This document shows, piece by piece, positions 22,991 to 33,201 of a stretch of DNA of 36,167 nucleotides. The number at the start of each line of letters is the position of its first letter. Within the stretch, counting starts at the first letter, position 1. A program made the position numbers and the translations under genes. The notes beneath the pieces are model-generated. The model had not been told where the DNA came from, did not search any database, and saw nothing but the letters and a program-made list of their open reading frames with translations. Where the stretch lies: NCBI GenBank assembly GCA_964569055.1, contig CAZMSZ010000025.1:1-36167 (forward strand), written 5' to 3'. Source of the stretch: JAWLGW01 sp964569055. Its GTDB lineage: Bacteria; Planctomycetota; J058.

Positions 22991-24700
22991 CTACCTTCCG
23001 AACCAGCCCTTGATCCGATCCAGGATCCCGGGGCGGTTCGCCTCGTCCCACTCGGCGCGCTTCTCGGCCAGGTAGGCCTCCCGGCGCTGCCGGGCGGCCT
23101 CGAGCCGCTCGAGCTGACGCGCGACCATCCGGTCCACGATCGCGTTGGCGCGGGCCTTGGCCTCGTCGCTCCCGGGCGCGACGTCGTCGGTCTCCTGGTG
23201 GTAGACCTCGTCCCACAGGCGGATCGCGGTGACCACCCGCGCGAACGCCCGCCCGCTCAGCTCCCAGATCCGGTCGGTGTGCTCGTTGCCCGTGTCGGTG
23301 ACGAAGTCGAGCACGTCGTGGCCGAGCTCGGCGTCGTAGACGCCGTCGCGCTTGAGCTCCTTCTTGGAGATCGCGCGGATCGCCTTGTAGATCGGCGCCG
23401 CCTCGGGCGCGGAGTGCTCGATCATGAGGTCGGCGATCACCTTGCCGTAGGGCGTCTGCCCCTTCTCGAGCCGGCCGAGCCCCGCCGACGCGAGCGCCGC
23501 GCGCGCGCGCCGCTCGAACTCGGCGTCGCCGGCCCGGGCGCGCTGGATCAGCCGGCGCACCTCGGGGAGCGCGCCGCTGGGGTCGCCCGCGGCGATCGCC
23601 GCGGCGCCGGCCAGGTACTGCTTCTCGACGAAGTCCTCGAGCAGGCGGTGGTGGTTGCCGATGATCGAGATCCCGATCTCGGTGTCGCTCGGCAGCCCCT
23701 TGGGCTCCTTGCCCAGCGCGAACCGCACGCGCGGGTCGACCTGGTCCTCCTGGCCCGCCTTGATCAAGCGCATGGCGTGGTTCACCTCGTCCATGGTGAG
23801 CGAGGTGGGCGGCACGAAGCCGGCGGCCGCCGGGTCCACCTTCTTGCGGAAAGCGCGCTTCAGCTTGAGCTGGTAGTAGGTGATCTTGGCGTCGATGAAG
23901 AACTGCGGGATCCCGATCAGCGTGGTGTGGATCTGGTTGCCGAGGTCCTCGATCCCGTGCAGGTTGTTCCCACCGAAGGTCAGGGCCAGCCACTCGCTCC
24001 CGGGCCCGCCCCACAGGCGCGCGATCATGGCCAGCTCGGTGTAGGTCTCCGAGAACTCGGGCGCCGAGCCCAGGGCCACGGGCGGGCGCGCGAACTGCTC
24101 GGGGTGGCGAAAGGCGGTGAGGATCCCGTCGCCCTTCTCGCCGGTGCGCAGGGTGGCGCCGTGCGCGTCGAACTGGCTGGGGGTCCCCGTCAGGCCGCCG
24201 AACCACGTGGTGCGCGGGTCGTAGGGCACCGCGCGCCCGAACGGGTCGAGCGCGACCTGCCCGTCGGCGTCGACCCACAGCCGGTCCTGGTTGCGGAGGT
24301 CGTTGTCGGGGTCGACCGAGCCCTCGCGCACGACCGTGCGCACGTCGGTGCCCCGCCCGCTCGGCACGTGGTCGATCGCGACCACCTGCTTGCCCGGGTT
24401 GAGCTGCAGCAGCTCCTTGAAGGCGGCGGCGTCGAACGCCTCGAACGTCGGCCAGCGCCGGCGGAGCTCGGCGTTCTGCTGGCCGCGCTCCCACACGAAG
24501 CGCCGGAACGCCTCGAGGTCGGCCGCGGTCGGCGGTGTGACCTGCCGCCCCGCGTCGCGCCCGCCGAAGGCGAGGTCGAAGAAGTCCTTGTGGACCTCGA
24601 CCGCATAACCAGCCGCCGGCTTCGGCGCCAGCGACAGCGCGCCGGCCCCGACGGCCACCAAGGTCGCCGCGGCGACCGACCACCTCTTCACCCAGTTCAT
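22991..24700 (-). CDS. Exported zinc-dependent phospholipase C-like protein
   Basis: 569 residues from ATG 24700, where a signal peptide begins (WSVAAATLVAVGAGALSLAP); the open frame extends upstream but is not protein-like. H248-x3-D252-L-x4-H258-x-T (LHGIEDLGNQIHTT) has the spacing of the zinc phospholipase C signature, and H351-x3-E355 (HRLLE) matches the second zinc pair. His37 (VEVHKDFF), soon after the likely cleavage site, could be the early metal ligand. The two motif blocks are about 90 residues apart instead of about 14, so a domain insertion is present. A role in phospholipid cleavage outside the cytoplasm is inferred; the related S1/P1 nuclease fold is an alternative. Divergent from the acidic protein gene. 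Only a weak ribosome site is seen. Confidence 0.75.
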   Translation of the reverse strand: MNWVKRWSVAAATLVAVGAGALSLAPKPAAGYAVEVHKDFFDLAFGGRDAGRQVTPPTAADLEAFRRFVWERGQQNAELRRRWPTFEAFDAAAFKELLQLNPGKQVVAIDHVPSGRGTDVRTVVREGSVDPDNDLRNQDRLWVDADGQVALDPFGRAVPYDPRTTWFGGLTGTPSQFDAHGATLRTGEKGDGILTAFRHPEQFARPPVALGSAPEFSETYTELAMIARLWGGPGSEWLALTFGGNNLHGIEDLGNQIHTTLIGIPQFFIDAKITYYQLKLKRAFRKKVDPAAAGFVPPTSLTMDEVNHAMRLIKAGQEDQVDPRVRFALGKEPKGLPSDTEIGISIIGNHHRLLEDFVEKQYLAGAAAIAAGDPSGALPEVRRLIQRARAGDAEFERRARAALASAGLGRLEKGQTPYGKVIADLMIEHSAPEAAPIYKAIRAISKKELKRDGVYDAELGHDVLDFVTDTGNEHTDRIWELSGRAFARVVTAIRLWDEVYHQETDDVAPGSDEAKARANAIVDRMVARQLERLEAARQRREAYLAEKRAEWDEANRPGILDRIKGWFGR

Positions 24701-24852
24701 GGAAGCCCCCGCCCGCTCGAGTCCGGCCGCCCGGCCGGTCGCGGGATTGTAAACGGTCACCCCGGACCTTTCCGCCAGGCCCTTCGGGGTCGCTTGACAA
24801 GGGGGCCCGCGGTAGAGTCCGCTACCGACCGACCCGCGCGGAGGGCCTGGAC

Positions 24853-26613
<1,761 letters not shown>

Positions 26614-26628
26614 GCAGACCAAGCCGCC

Positions 26629-26668
26629 GGGCCCCGATCGAGCGCCTATCGGCGCTGGATCGGGCCCC
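26629..26668. terminator. Long hairpin terminator downstream of the charge-block gene
   Basis: 26629-26639 pairs with 26658-26668 with one mismatch, continued inside by 26640-26646 with 26651-26657 with one mismatch, leaving a 4-nt loop (TATC). The combined stem is about 18 bp and very GC-rich. It is 15 nt after the TAG at 26613, in a convergent junction. Confidence 0.65.
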
Positions 26669-26723
26669 TCACGGTCGCAGGCTGTCCCCGCCCCAGCGCG
26701 AAGTGCGCGTCCTCCTCAGCGCA

Positions 26724-26751
26724 GCGCCGGAGGGCGTCCGCCCTCCGGCGC
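26724..26751 (-). terminator. Perfect 12-bp hairpin downstream of the VOC gene
   Basis: GCGCCGGAGGGC at 26724-26735 pairs perfectly with 26740-26751 over loop GTCC, 17 nt past the VOC stop on the minus strand. A T-tract is absent. Confidence 0.65.
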
Positions 26752-26768
26752 CTCGCGCCCCGCGCGCG

Positions 26769-27230
26769 CTACCCGTGACCGCCGGCCATGGCGGCGGCGG
26801 CGGCCTGGATCTCCTCGGGGCTCATGTCCTTCTGGTGCGTGGCCACGGCCCAGCGGTAGCCGAACGGATCGAGCAGCGAGCCGCAGCGGTCGCCGTAGAA
26901 CATGTCGGTCAGCGGGCGCTCCTCCTTGGCGCCCGCCGCGATCGCGCGGGCGAAGGTCGCGTCGCAGTCGGCGACGTAGAGGTAGAGCGTCATGGGGCAC
27001 GGCTCCTTGGGGGCCGGCGCGCCCATCTCCGGGCAGGCCTCGCCGAGCATGAAGGGAGAGTCGCCCACGCGCAGCTCGGCGTGCATGACCTTCCCGTCGG
27101 GGCCCGGCAGGCACATGGTCTCGGTCGCGCCGAACGCCTGCTTGTAGAACTCGATCGCGGCGGCGGCGTCCTGCGCCACGAGGTACGGCGTGAGCGCGTG
27201 GAAACCGTCGGGGATCTGCTTGACGGACAT
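26769..27230 (-). CDS. VOC (glyoxalase/PhnB-like) family protein
   Basis: 153 residues from ATG 27230 with AGGAGG about 5 nt upstream; the upstream in-frame extension is shadow. Typical PhnB-like pattern: LTPYLVAQDAAAAIEFYKQAFGA at the N-terminus, GKVMHAELRVGDSPFMLGEA in the middle, TLYLYVADCDATFARAIAAGA as the second beta-alpha unit, and a C-terminal LLDPFGYRWAVATH. Such small proteins are dimeric metal-binding or 3-demethylubiquinone-methyltransferase-like; the actual substrate is not predictable. Single gene, divergent from the FHA protein. Its promoter may be the TAGGCT at 27265-27260. Confidence 0.92.
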   Translation of the reverse strand: MSVKQIPDGFHALTPYLVAQDAAAAIEFYKQAFGATETMCLPGPDGKVMHAELRVGDSPFMLGEACPEMGAPAPKEPCPMTLYLYVADCDATFARAIAAGAKEERPLTDMFYGDRCGSLLDPFGYRWAVATHQKDMSPEEIQAAAAAMAGGHG

Positions 27231-27259
27231 GCGGCCTCCTGAGGTCCGGGGTGGGCCGG

Positions 27260-27265
27260 AGCCTA
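27260..27265 (-). promoter_or_regulatory. Candidate -10 box (TAGGCT) of the VOC gene
   Basis: On the minus strand TAGGCT lies 29 nt before ATG 27230, ahead of a good AGGAGG. Same hexamer as at 9733 and 18344. Confidence 0.4.
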
Positions 27266-27324
27266 ACGCAGCCCCGCGAGCCTCGAAACCCGATCCGCCT
27301 CGTCCGCGCCGGGCCGGCAGCGGA

Positions 27325-27330
27325 TAGGGT
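27325..27330 (+). promoter_or_regulatory. Candidate -10 box (TAGGGT) of the FHA/DUF4388 gene
   Basis: TAGGGT ends 6 nt before ATG 27337. Part of the recurring TAG..T pattern near starts; a leaderless transcript is possible. Confidence 0.35.
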
Positions 27331-27336
27331 AGAGGC

Positions 27337-28485
27337 ATGGCCACCGGCGCCATCCGCTGTCCTCATTGCCAGGCGCGCCTCTCGGCGGGCGACGAGCGCT
27401 GCCCCGGCTGCGACACGCCGCTCCGGGCCAGCGCCGCGCCCGAGCGCCGGCCCGAGCGGCCTGCCCGGCGCCACTACGTCGTGACCGCGGCGGGCGAGCC
27501 GTTCCCGCTCTACGTGGGCCGCCCGTTCGTGATCGGCCGCTCGCGCGACGCCAATCTCGTGGCCTGGTCGACCGACGTCTCGCGGCGTCACGCGCAGCTG
27601 TTCCTCGCCCGCGAGGACGCCCCGCCGCTCCTGCAGGAGCTCGAGGCCCGCCACGGGACCTTCGTGAACAACGAGCGCCTGCCCACCGAGGGCGAGCGAC
27701 GCCTGGTCCACGGCGACCGCGTGCGGCTCGCCTCGAACACGGTGTTCTTCTACCTGTACGTGCCCGAGCCCGAGCTGGACCGCGAGATCGCCGCCTGGGG
27801 CCTGGGCGGCCTCACCAGCGAGTGGGCCATGCGGGACATTCGCAAGCGCAAGACGACGCGGCGCATGCGGCGCCAGGGTCGCCGCGAGGAGGGCGCGCCG
27901 CGCCTCATGAAGCTGCCCGCCAAGGGCGACTTCATGGCCATGCCCGGCAGCCAGCTGCTCGCGCTCCTCAAGGAGCACGCGTTCAACGGCGAGGTCACGT
28001 TCTACGACGGGGCCCAGCGCGGGTTCGTGTGGGTGCTGGGCGGCCTGCCGCGCGACGGCGCGGTGGGGCGGCTCAAGGGCCCAGACGCGATCGCCCAGCT
28101 CACCGGGATGCGCGCGGGCACGTTCCGGCTCCGGCGCGGCTTCCCCGACCTCGGCAGCCTGAGCGAGATCCCGGCCGACGACCTGCTCGTCGAGCTGTAC
28201 GAGGCGCGCGCGACCGGCGTGCTCAACCTGCTGCGCGACGACGACCCCGAGGCCCTGATCGGGCGGCTGGTGGTGATCGACGGGATCTCGCGCACCGCCG
28301 GGCTGGGCCGCCTGGCCGGGACCGAGGCCCTGGCCCAGATCGGGGAGCTGCGCACGGGCCGGTTCGTGTTCGAGCGCAAGCCGCGCGACGAGCTGGACGG
28401 TCGGTTGCAGACCCCACGCGGAAGGCGCGAGACGATCCGTCAACCCGGCCCGCCGCCGGGGGCGGAGGAGAGCGGCGGGGTGTAG
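27337..28485 (+). CDS. Zinc-ribbon / FHA / double DUF4388 (PATAN) signalling protein
   Basis: A 382-residue cytoplasmic protein. Residues 8-25 are a zinc ribbon (CPHC and CPGC). An FHA domain (about 47-145) has FVIGRSRDANLV, VSRRHAQLFL and the degenerate ARHGTFVNNERL in place of NGT. A basic linker (RKRKTTRRMRRQGRR, about 168-185) precedes two consecutive DUF4388 domains (about 195-275 and 278-350; HAFNGEVTFYDGAQRGFVWV and EARATGVLNLLRD), named from their similarity to the kinase C-terminus. No catalytic motif, so it is probably an adaptor that reads phosphothreonine and passes it on through DUF4388. Divergent from the VOC gene. Confidence 0.88.
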   Translation: MATGAIRCPHCQARLSAGDERCPGCDTPLRASAAPERRPERPARRHYVVTAAGEPFPLYVGRPFVIGRSRDANLVAWSTDVSRRHAQLFLAREDAPPLLQELEARHGTFVNNERLPTEGERRLVHGDRVRLASNTVFFYLYVPEPELDREIAAWGLGGLTSEWAMRDIRKRKTTRRMRRQGRREEGAPRLMKLPAKGDFMAMPGSQLLALLKEHAFNGEVTFYDGAQRGFVWVLGGLPRDGAVGRLKGPDAIAQLTGMRAGTFRLRRGFPDLGSLSEIPADDLLVELYEARATGVLNLLRDDDPEALIGRLVVIDGISRTAGLGRLAGTEALAQIGELRTGRFVFERKPRDELDGRLQTPRGRRETIRQPGPPPGAEESGGV

Positions 28486-28520
28486 GCTCCGACTCGTCGA
28501 GGCGAGCCCCCGCGAGCGAA

Positions 28521-28632
28521 AGCCATTTCTAATTCTTAATTTCTTAACTCCCTGTTGATATTTCTTATTTCCTCCAATCCAGGAAACATGGAACACCAAC
28601 CGGGAATTAGAACCTGGAAATTCGAAATGGCT
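28521..28632. repeat. AT-rich inverted-repeat element, copy 2
   Basis: Arms 28521-28573 and 28581-28632 are imperfect inverted copies around the 7-nt loop CCAATCC. The outer ends are AGCCATTTC and GAAATGGCT, and the arm contains CCCTGTTGAT with its complementary ATCAACAGGG-like partner (here CACCAACCGGGAAT). The same arm sequence as at 12763-12885 but in the opposite arrangement, with GGAAA at the centre rather than at the ends. It lies between convergent genes and may act as a terminator for either. Confidence 0.85.
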
Positions 28633-28676
28633 GCCCCGGTCGTCGGGCGCGCCGCTCCGCTGCCAACTGACGACCC

Positions 28677-29936
28677 TTACAGCCGCCGCTCGGCCGCGCG
28701 GGCGTGGGCCTCGAGCCCCTCGAGCCGCGCGAGGCGCACCGCGTCGCGCGTCAGCTCGGCCGCCGCGCCCGGATCGTCGATCCGCAGCCACGTCCGCACG
28801 CGCAGGAACGTGAGCACGCTCAGGCCCCCCGTCCAGCGCGCGGTCCCGCCGGTGGGCAGGGTGTGGTTGGGCCCCGCGCCGTAGTCGCCCAGCACCTCGG
28901 CGCTGGCGCCGCCCACGAACAGGCCGCCGTAGTGGCGCAGGCGCGGCGCGACCCGCGCGGCGTCCGCCACCTCGACCTGCAGGTGCTCGGGGGCGAGCCG
29001 GTCGCACACCGCGAGGGCCGCCTCGAGGTCGCTCGCGAGCACGCACAGCCCGCTGGCGAGCGCGGCGCGCGCCGTCTCCGCGGTGGGGAGGTCCTCGAGC
29101 TGCCGCTCGAGCTCGCGCTCGACCGCGTCGGCGAGCGCGGCCGAGGTCGTGACCAGCACCGGCCAGGCGAGCACGTCGTGCTCCGCCTGCGCCAGGAGGT
29201 CGGCCGCCACCCGGGCCGGCTCGGCCGAGCCGTCGGCCAGGACGACCAGCTCGGAGGGGCCCGCCAGCATGTCGATCGCGACCCGCCCCGCCACGAGCTG
29301 CTTGGCGGCCGTGACCCAGGCGTTGCCGGGTCCGACCACCGCGTCGCAGGCGGGCACCGGCCCCGCGCCGAACGCCAGCGCCGCGATCGCCTGCGCGCCG
29401 CCGACGGCCAGGAGCGCCGCGGCGCCCGCCACCGCCGCGGCCGCCAGGGTGACCGGCGCCGGGCGCGGCGAGGCGGCCCACACCCGCGCCACGCCGGCGG
29501 CGCGCGCGGTGACGCACGTCATGAGCACCGAGGAGGGCAGCGGGAACCGGCCGCCGGGGGCGTAGCAGCCCGCGACCTCGACCGGCGCTACGGTGTGGCC
29601 GGCCGCGCCGCCCGGGAGCGGGTGCTCGAGCTCGCGCAGGCAGGCCCGCTGCGCCTCGGCGAAGGCGCGCACCCGGGCGGCCGTCCGCTCGAGCGTGGCG
29701 CGGCCCTCTGCGTCGAGCGCGGCGAGCGCGGCCTCGAGCGCGGGGCGCCCCAGCACCAGCGGGGCGCCCGGGGCCACGTCGCCCAGGCGCTCGGCGTGCT
29801 CGCGCAGGGCGGCCTCGCCGCGCGCGCGCACGTCGTCCACGATCGCCTGAGCGCCGGCCAGGGTGGCCGGGTCGACCGGGTCGCGGCGCAGGCGCTCCAC
29901 CTCGCCCGGCCCGACCCGCCGCCAGGGCGCGCTCAC
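28677..29936 (-). CDS. hisD: Histidinol dehydrogenase HisD
   Basis: 419 residues; last two oxidations of histidine synthesis (histidinol to histidine, NAD-dependent, zinc enzyme). Motifs: GCYAPGGRFPLPSSVLMT, GPGNAWVTAAKQLV, GPSELVVLADG, LLAQAEHDVLAW (metal-binding Gln/His), APEHLQ (catalytic Glu-His), GDYGAGPNHTLPTGGTARW, and a C-terminal EAHARAAERR with the last metal His. GTG 29936 overlaps the TGA of the HisA/I/E gene by GTGA. The first strand is shorter than in E. coli, but no motif is missing. Last gene of the operon, ending in TAA before the AT-rich palindrome. Confidence 0.96.
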   Translation of the reverse strand: MSAPWRRVGPGEVERLRRDPVDPATLAGAQAIVDDVRARGEAALREHAERLGDVAPGAPLVLGRPALEAALAALDAEGRATLERTAARVRAFAEAQRACLRELEHPLPGGAAGHTVAPVEVAGCYAPGGRFPLPSSVLMTCVTARAAGVARVWAASPRPAPVTLAAAAVAGAAALLAVGGAQAIAALAFGAGPVPACDAVVGPGNAWVTAAKQLVAGRVAIDMLAGPSELVVLADGSAEPARVAADLLAQAEHDVLAWPVLVTTSAALADAVERELERQLEDLPTAETARAALASGLCVLASDLEAALAVCDRLAPEHLQVEVADAARVAPRLRHYGGLFVGGASAEVLGDYGAGPNHTLPTGGTARWTGGLSVLTFLRVRTWLRIDDPGAAAELTRDAVRLARLEGLEAHARAAERRL

Positions 29937-31231
29937 GGCGCGCCCTCCGCCGCCTGGGCGTCCACGCTCTCGTCGTCGGGCTTGGCGTCTCCCGCCCGCC
30001 GGATCACCCGCAGCGCGCGCCGGTCGAGCTCGGCCTCGACCTGCTCCAGGCTGGCGCCGGCGCGGGCCAGCGCCACCAGCGTGAAGTACAGGACGTCGGC
30101 CGCCTCGTGCACCACCTCGGCCGCGCTCCGCGCGTCGGCCAGCTCGCCCGCCTCCTCGCGCAGCTTGCTGCGCAACAGCGCCGGGTCTTCGAGCAGCCGG
30201 CGGGTGTAGCTCCCGGCCGGCGCGTCGGCCAGGCGCGCGGCCACCCGCCGGGCCAGCTCGCCCAGGCCGCGCTCCTCGCCGAAGCAGGTCCACGAGCCGG
30301 TGTGGCAGAACCCGGGCGCGCTCTGCCGCACGCGGAAGCGGAGCGCGTCGCGGTCGCAGTCGACCTCCACCCCCAGCAGCGCCTGCGTGGCGCCCGAGGA
30401 CTCGCCCTTGCGCCACAGCCCGCGCGTGCGCGACCAGTAGACGCCGCGTCCCTCGTCGAGCGCCACGCGCAGGCTGTCGCGGTTCGAGTAGCACAGCCCC
30501 AGCGCCGCCCCGCGCGGGTCGCTCACCACGGTGGGCCACAGCCCGTCGGGGCGGTCGCTCGAGAGCAGCGCCGCCACGCAGTCGGCGAGCTCGAGCCGGC
30601 CGGTGTAGAGCGCCATGCCGACCTGCGCGTCGGCGCCCAGCCGGTCGATCGCGGCCACCTCCTCGGCCGTGGTCACCCCGCCCGCGATCGTGACGCGCGC
30701 CGGGCGAGCCAGCTCGACCAGGCGCTCGACCAGGGCGAGGTCGACCCCGCCCATGCGCCCCTCGCGCTCCACGAACGTGATCAGGAAGCCGCCCACCAGC
30801 TCGCGCAAGGCGACCAGCCGCTCCTCGAGCCGGAGGCCCGTCCCGTGGCGCCAGCCGCGCACCACCACCTCGCCGTGGTCGCAGTCGAGCGCCGCGATCG
30901 TGCGCTCGCGCGGCAGCTCCTTCAGCACCTCGGGCCGGGCCGCCGTGCCCAGGATCACCTGGGCCGCCCCGCGGTCGAGCCAGCTGCGCGCCCGCTCCAC
31001 GCTGCGGATCCCGCCGCCCACCCGGCAGCGGGCGCGGGTGAGCAGCTCCTCGATCAGGGGCTCGTTGCTCCCCTGCTCGAGCGCGGCGTCGAGGTCGATC
31101 ACCGCCACCTCGCCCACCCGGCCGAACCGATCGGCGAGCGGGCGCGGGTCGCCCGCGTCGAGCGCCTTCTCCTTGCCGCCCACGAGCTGGACGGCCTGGC
31201 CGCCCATGAGGTCGATCGAGGGGACGATCAC
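29933..31231 (-). CDS. Trifunctional HisA-HisI-HisE fusion
   Basis: 432 residues carrying three steps. Residues 1-218: HisA, the ProFAR isomerase beta-barrel, with Asp7 (IDLMGG), VGGGIR (71-76), Asp116/Asp118 (ALDCDHG), GWRHGTG and AGGVTTAEE. Residues about 225-322: HisI, PRA-CH, with SNRDSL, YWSRTRGLWRKGESSG, VDCDRDA (Cys292) and CHTGSWTC (Cys309, Cys316), the zinc set. Residues about 323-412: HisE, PRA-PH, with SYTRRLL, REEAGEL and HEAADVLYF. A disordered acidic tail ends it. HisI-HisE fusion is common; HisA joined to them is unusual. All visible active-site residues of the three parts are present. GTG 31231 overlaps the hisF TGA by GTGA. Confidence 0.94.
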   Translation of the reverse strand: MIVPSIDLMGGQAVQLVGGKEKALDAGDPRPLADRFGRVGEVAVIDLDAALEQGSNEPLIEELLTRARCRVGGGIRSVERARSWLDRGAAQVILGTAARPEVLKELPRERTIAALDCDHGEVVVRGWRHGTGLRLEERLVALRELVGGFLITFVEREGRMGGVDLALVERLVELARPARVTIAGGVTTAEEVAAIDRLGADAQVGMALYTGRLELADCVAALLSSDRPDGLWPTVVSDPRGAALGLCYSNRDSLRVALDEGRGVYWSRTRGLWRKGESSGATQALLGVEVDCDRDALRFRVRQSAPGFCHTGSWTCFGEERGLGELARRVAARLADAPAGSYTRRLLEDPALLRSKLREEAGELADARSAAEVVHEAADVLYFTLVALARAGASLEQVEAELDRRALRVIRRAGDAKPDDESVDAQAAEGAP

Positions 31232-31998
31232 CGCCGCACCTCCACGCCGCGCGCCGCGAGCGCGTCCTTCACCGCCCCGACCGTGGTCTCGCCCCGGTGG
31301 AAGATCGAGGCGGCCAGCACGGCGTCGGCGCCGGCGGCCAGCGCCTCCACCATGTGCTCGGCCGAGTCGGCCCCGCCCGAGGCGATCACTGGCACCTCCA
31401 CCTTGGCCGCCACCGCGCGGATCAGCGCCGTGTCGTAGCCGGCCCGCGTCCCGTCACGGTCCCAGCTCGTGAGCAGGACCTCGCCCGCGCCCAGCTCGGT
31501 CCCCGCCTTGGCCCAGGCGACCGCGTCGATCCCCGCCCCCTCGGTGCCCGAGCGGATCACGGCCTCGAACCGGCCGGGCTCCTCGCCCTCGCCCGGGCTC
31601 CAGCGGGCGTCGATCGAGAGCACGATGCACTGCCGCCCGAACCGCCGGCCGAGCTCGACCAACAGCTCGGGGCGCTGGATCGCGGCGGTGTTGACCGCCA
31701 CCTTGTCGGCGCCCGCCTCGAGCAGCGCGGCGACCTGCTCCACGCTCTTGACCCCGCCGCCGACGGTGAGCGGGATCGAGAGGCAGGCGCGCAGGGCAGC
31801 CACGGTCTCGAGCGCGGTGGCCCGCCCCTCGGGCGTGGCCGAGACGTCGAGCATGACCAGCTCGTCGGCGCCCTGCGCCTCGTAGGCGCTGGCGAGCGCG
31901 ACCGGGTCGCCCGAGTCTTGCAGCCCCTGGAAGCGGACGCCCTTCACCACGCGGCCGTCCTTGACGTCGAGGCAGGGGATCACGCGGCGAGTCAGCAC
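31228..31998 (-). CDS. hisF: Imidazole glycerol phosphate synthase cyclase subunit HisF
   Basis: 256 residues; with HisH it turns PRFAR and ammonia into IGP and AICAR. Motifs: RRVIPCLDVKDGRVVKGV with catalytic Asp, LTVGGGVKS, ADKVAVNTAA, IVLSIDARW with the second catalytic Asp, GAGEVLLTSWDRDGT, and VPVIASGGA. Start GTG 31998 lies inside the end of hisH (7-nt overlap), typical of coupled subunits; the longer in-frame N-terminus is shadow. An ammonia tunnel from HisH is expected. The protein is complete. Confidence 0.97.
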   Translation of the reverse strand: MLTRRVIPCLDVKDGRVVKGVRFQGLQDSGDPVALASAYEAQGADELVMLDVSATPEGRATALETVAALRACLSIPLTVGGGVKSVEQVAALLEAGADKVAVNTAAIQRPELLVELGRRFGRQCIVLSIDARWSPGEGEEPGRFEAVIRSGTEGAGIDAVAWAKAGTELGAGEVLLTSWDRDGTRAGYDTALIRAVAAKVEVPVIASGGADSAEHMVEALAAGADAVLAASIFHRGETTVGAVKDALAARGVEVRR

Positions 31999-32591
31999 GA
32001 GGGCGCCTCCAGCCAGCGGCGCAGGAGCGCGGTCCCCCAGGGGCCGGACAGCTCGGGGTGGAACTGGCAGGCCAGGAGCGGGCCGCGCTCGAACGCGGCG
32101 ACCAGCGGTCCGCCGTGGTCGCTGAGCGCGGCGGCGGTGCCCGGCGGGGGCGCGACCAGGCGGTAGGAGTTGGCGAAGTAGGCGTGGCCCGGCTCGAGCA
32201 GGCGGCAGGCGGGCGCCGGCTCGACCCGGTTCCACCCCATTTGCGGCACCCGCACCGCGCCGGTGAAGCGCTCCACCCGCCCCGCGACCAGCCCGAGGCC
32301 CGCCACGCCCGGGTCCTCCTCGCTCGCCTCGCACAGGAGCTGGAGGCCGAGGCAGATCGCGAGCAGCGGCCGCCCGGCCGCCACGCGCGCCGCGAGCGCC
32401 TGGTCGAACCTGCCCTCGCGCAGGCGCGCCATGCCCGGCCCGAACGCGCCCACCCCGGGGAGGAGCACCCGCTCGGCGACCTCGACCTCCCCCGCGTCCG
32501 CGGCCAGACGCGGGTCGCCGCCGGCGCGCCGCAGCCCGGCCAGGACCGAGGCCAGGTTGGCGATCCCGGTGGGGACGACCACGACCTTCAC
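31992..32591 (-). CDS. hisH: Imidazole glycerol phosphate synthase glutamine amidotransferase subunit HisH
   Basis: A 199-residue class I glutaminase that feeds ammonia to HisF. PGVGAFGPGM (oxyanion region), LLAICLGLQLL with nucleophile Cys, and CQFHPELSG with the His and Glu of the triad. GTG 32591 has GAGGAG 6 nt upstream; 19 bp separate it from hisB, the only true gap in the operon. Full length for the family. Confidence 0.97.
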   Translation of the reverse strand: MKVVVVPTGIANLASVLAGLRRAGGDPRLAADAGEVEVAERVLLPGVGAFGPGMARLREGRFDQALAARVAAGRPLLAICLGLQLLCEASEEDPGVAGLGLVAGRVERFTGAVRVPQMGWNRVEPAPACRLLEPGHAYFANSYRLVAPPPGTAAALSDHGGPLVAAFERGPLLACQFHPELSGPWGTALLRRWLEAPSC

Positions 32592-32610
32592 CGCGTGCTC
32601 CTCGCGACGC

Positions 32611-33201
32611 TCACAACACGCCCTTGGTGCTCGGGACCGCGCCGCCGCCGACGCGGGCCACCGCGGCGCGCAGCGCCAGGGCGGTGGCCTTGAAGGCGGC
32701 CTCCGCCTTGTGGTGGTCGTTCTCGCCCTTGAGCACGTCCACGTGCAGCGTGGCGCGCGCGGCGATCGCCAGCGAGCGCAGCACGTGCCCCACGTTCTCG
32801 CAGGCCAGCGCGCCCAGCGCCTCGCGTCGCAGGTCGAGCCGGACCTCGGGGTGCGGCCGCCCCGACAGGTCGACCACCGCGCGCGCGAGCGCCTCGTCGA
32901 GCGGGGCGTAGGCGTGGCCGAACCTGCCGATCCCCGCCCGCTCGCCCAGGGCGCGGTCGAGCGCCGCGCCCAGCGCCAGGGCGCAGTCCTCGGCGGTGTG
33001 GTGGTCGTCGACCTCGAGGTCGCCCACGCAGCGCAGGGTCAGGTCGAACCGGGCGTGGCAGGTGAGCGCGGTCAGCAGGTGATCGAGGAACGGGATCCCG
33101 CTGCGCACGTCGGCCTTGCCCTCGCCGTCGAGGACCAGGGTCAGCTCGATCTCGGTCTCGCGCGTCTTGCGCGTCACCTCGGCCCGGCGCGGCTCGTTCA
33201 T
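32611..33201 (-). CDS. hisB: Imidazoleglycerol-phosphate dehydratase HisB (IGPD only)
   Basis: 196 residues; a manganese enzyme that converts IGP to imidazole-acetol phosphate. Motifs: GIPFLDHLLTALTCH, VDDHHTAEDCALALG, the internal repeat CENVGHVLRSLA with KGENDHHKAEAAFKA, and C-terminal PSTKGVL. No N-terminal HAD phosphatase domain, unlike enterobacterial HisB. ATG 33201 overlaps the hisC TGA by ATGA. Confidence 0.97.
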   Translation of the reverse strand: MNEPRRAEVTRKTRETEIELTLVLDGEGKADVRSGIPFLDHLLTALTCHARFDLTLRCVGDLEVDDHHTAEDCALALGAALDRALGERAGIGRFGHAYAPLDEALARAVVDLSGRPHPEVRLDLRREALGALACENVGHVLRSLAIAARATLHVDVLKGENDHHKAEAAFKATALALRAAVARVGGGAVPSTKGVL

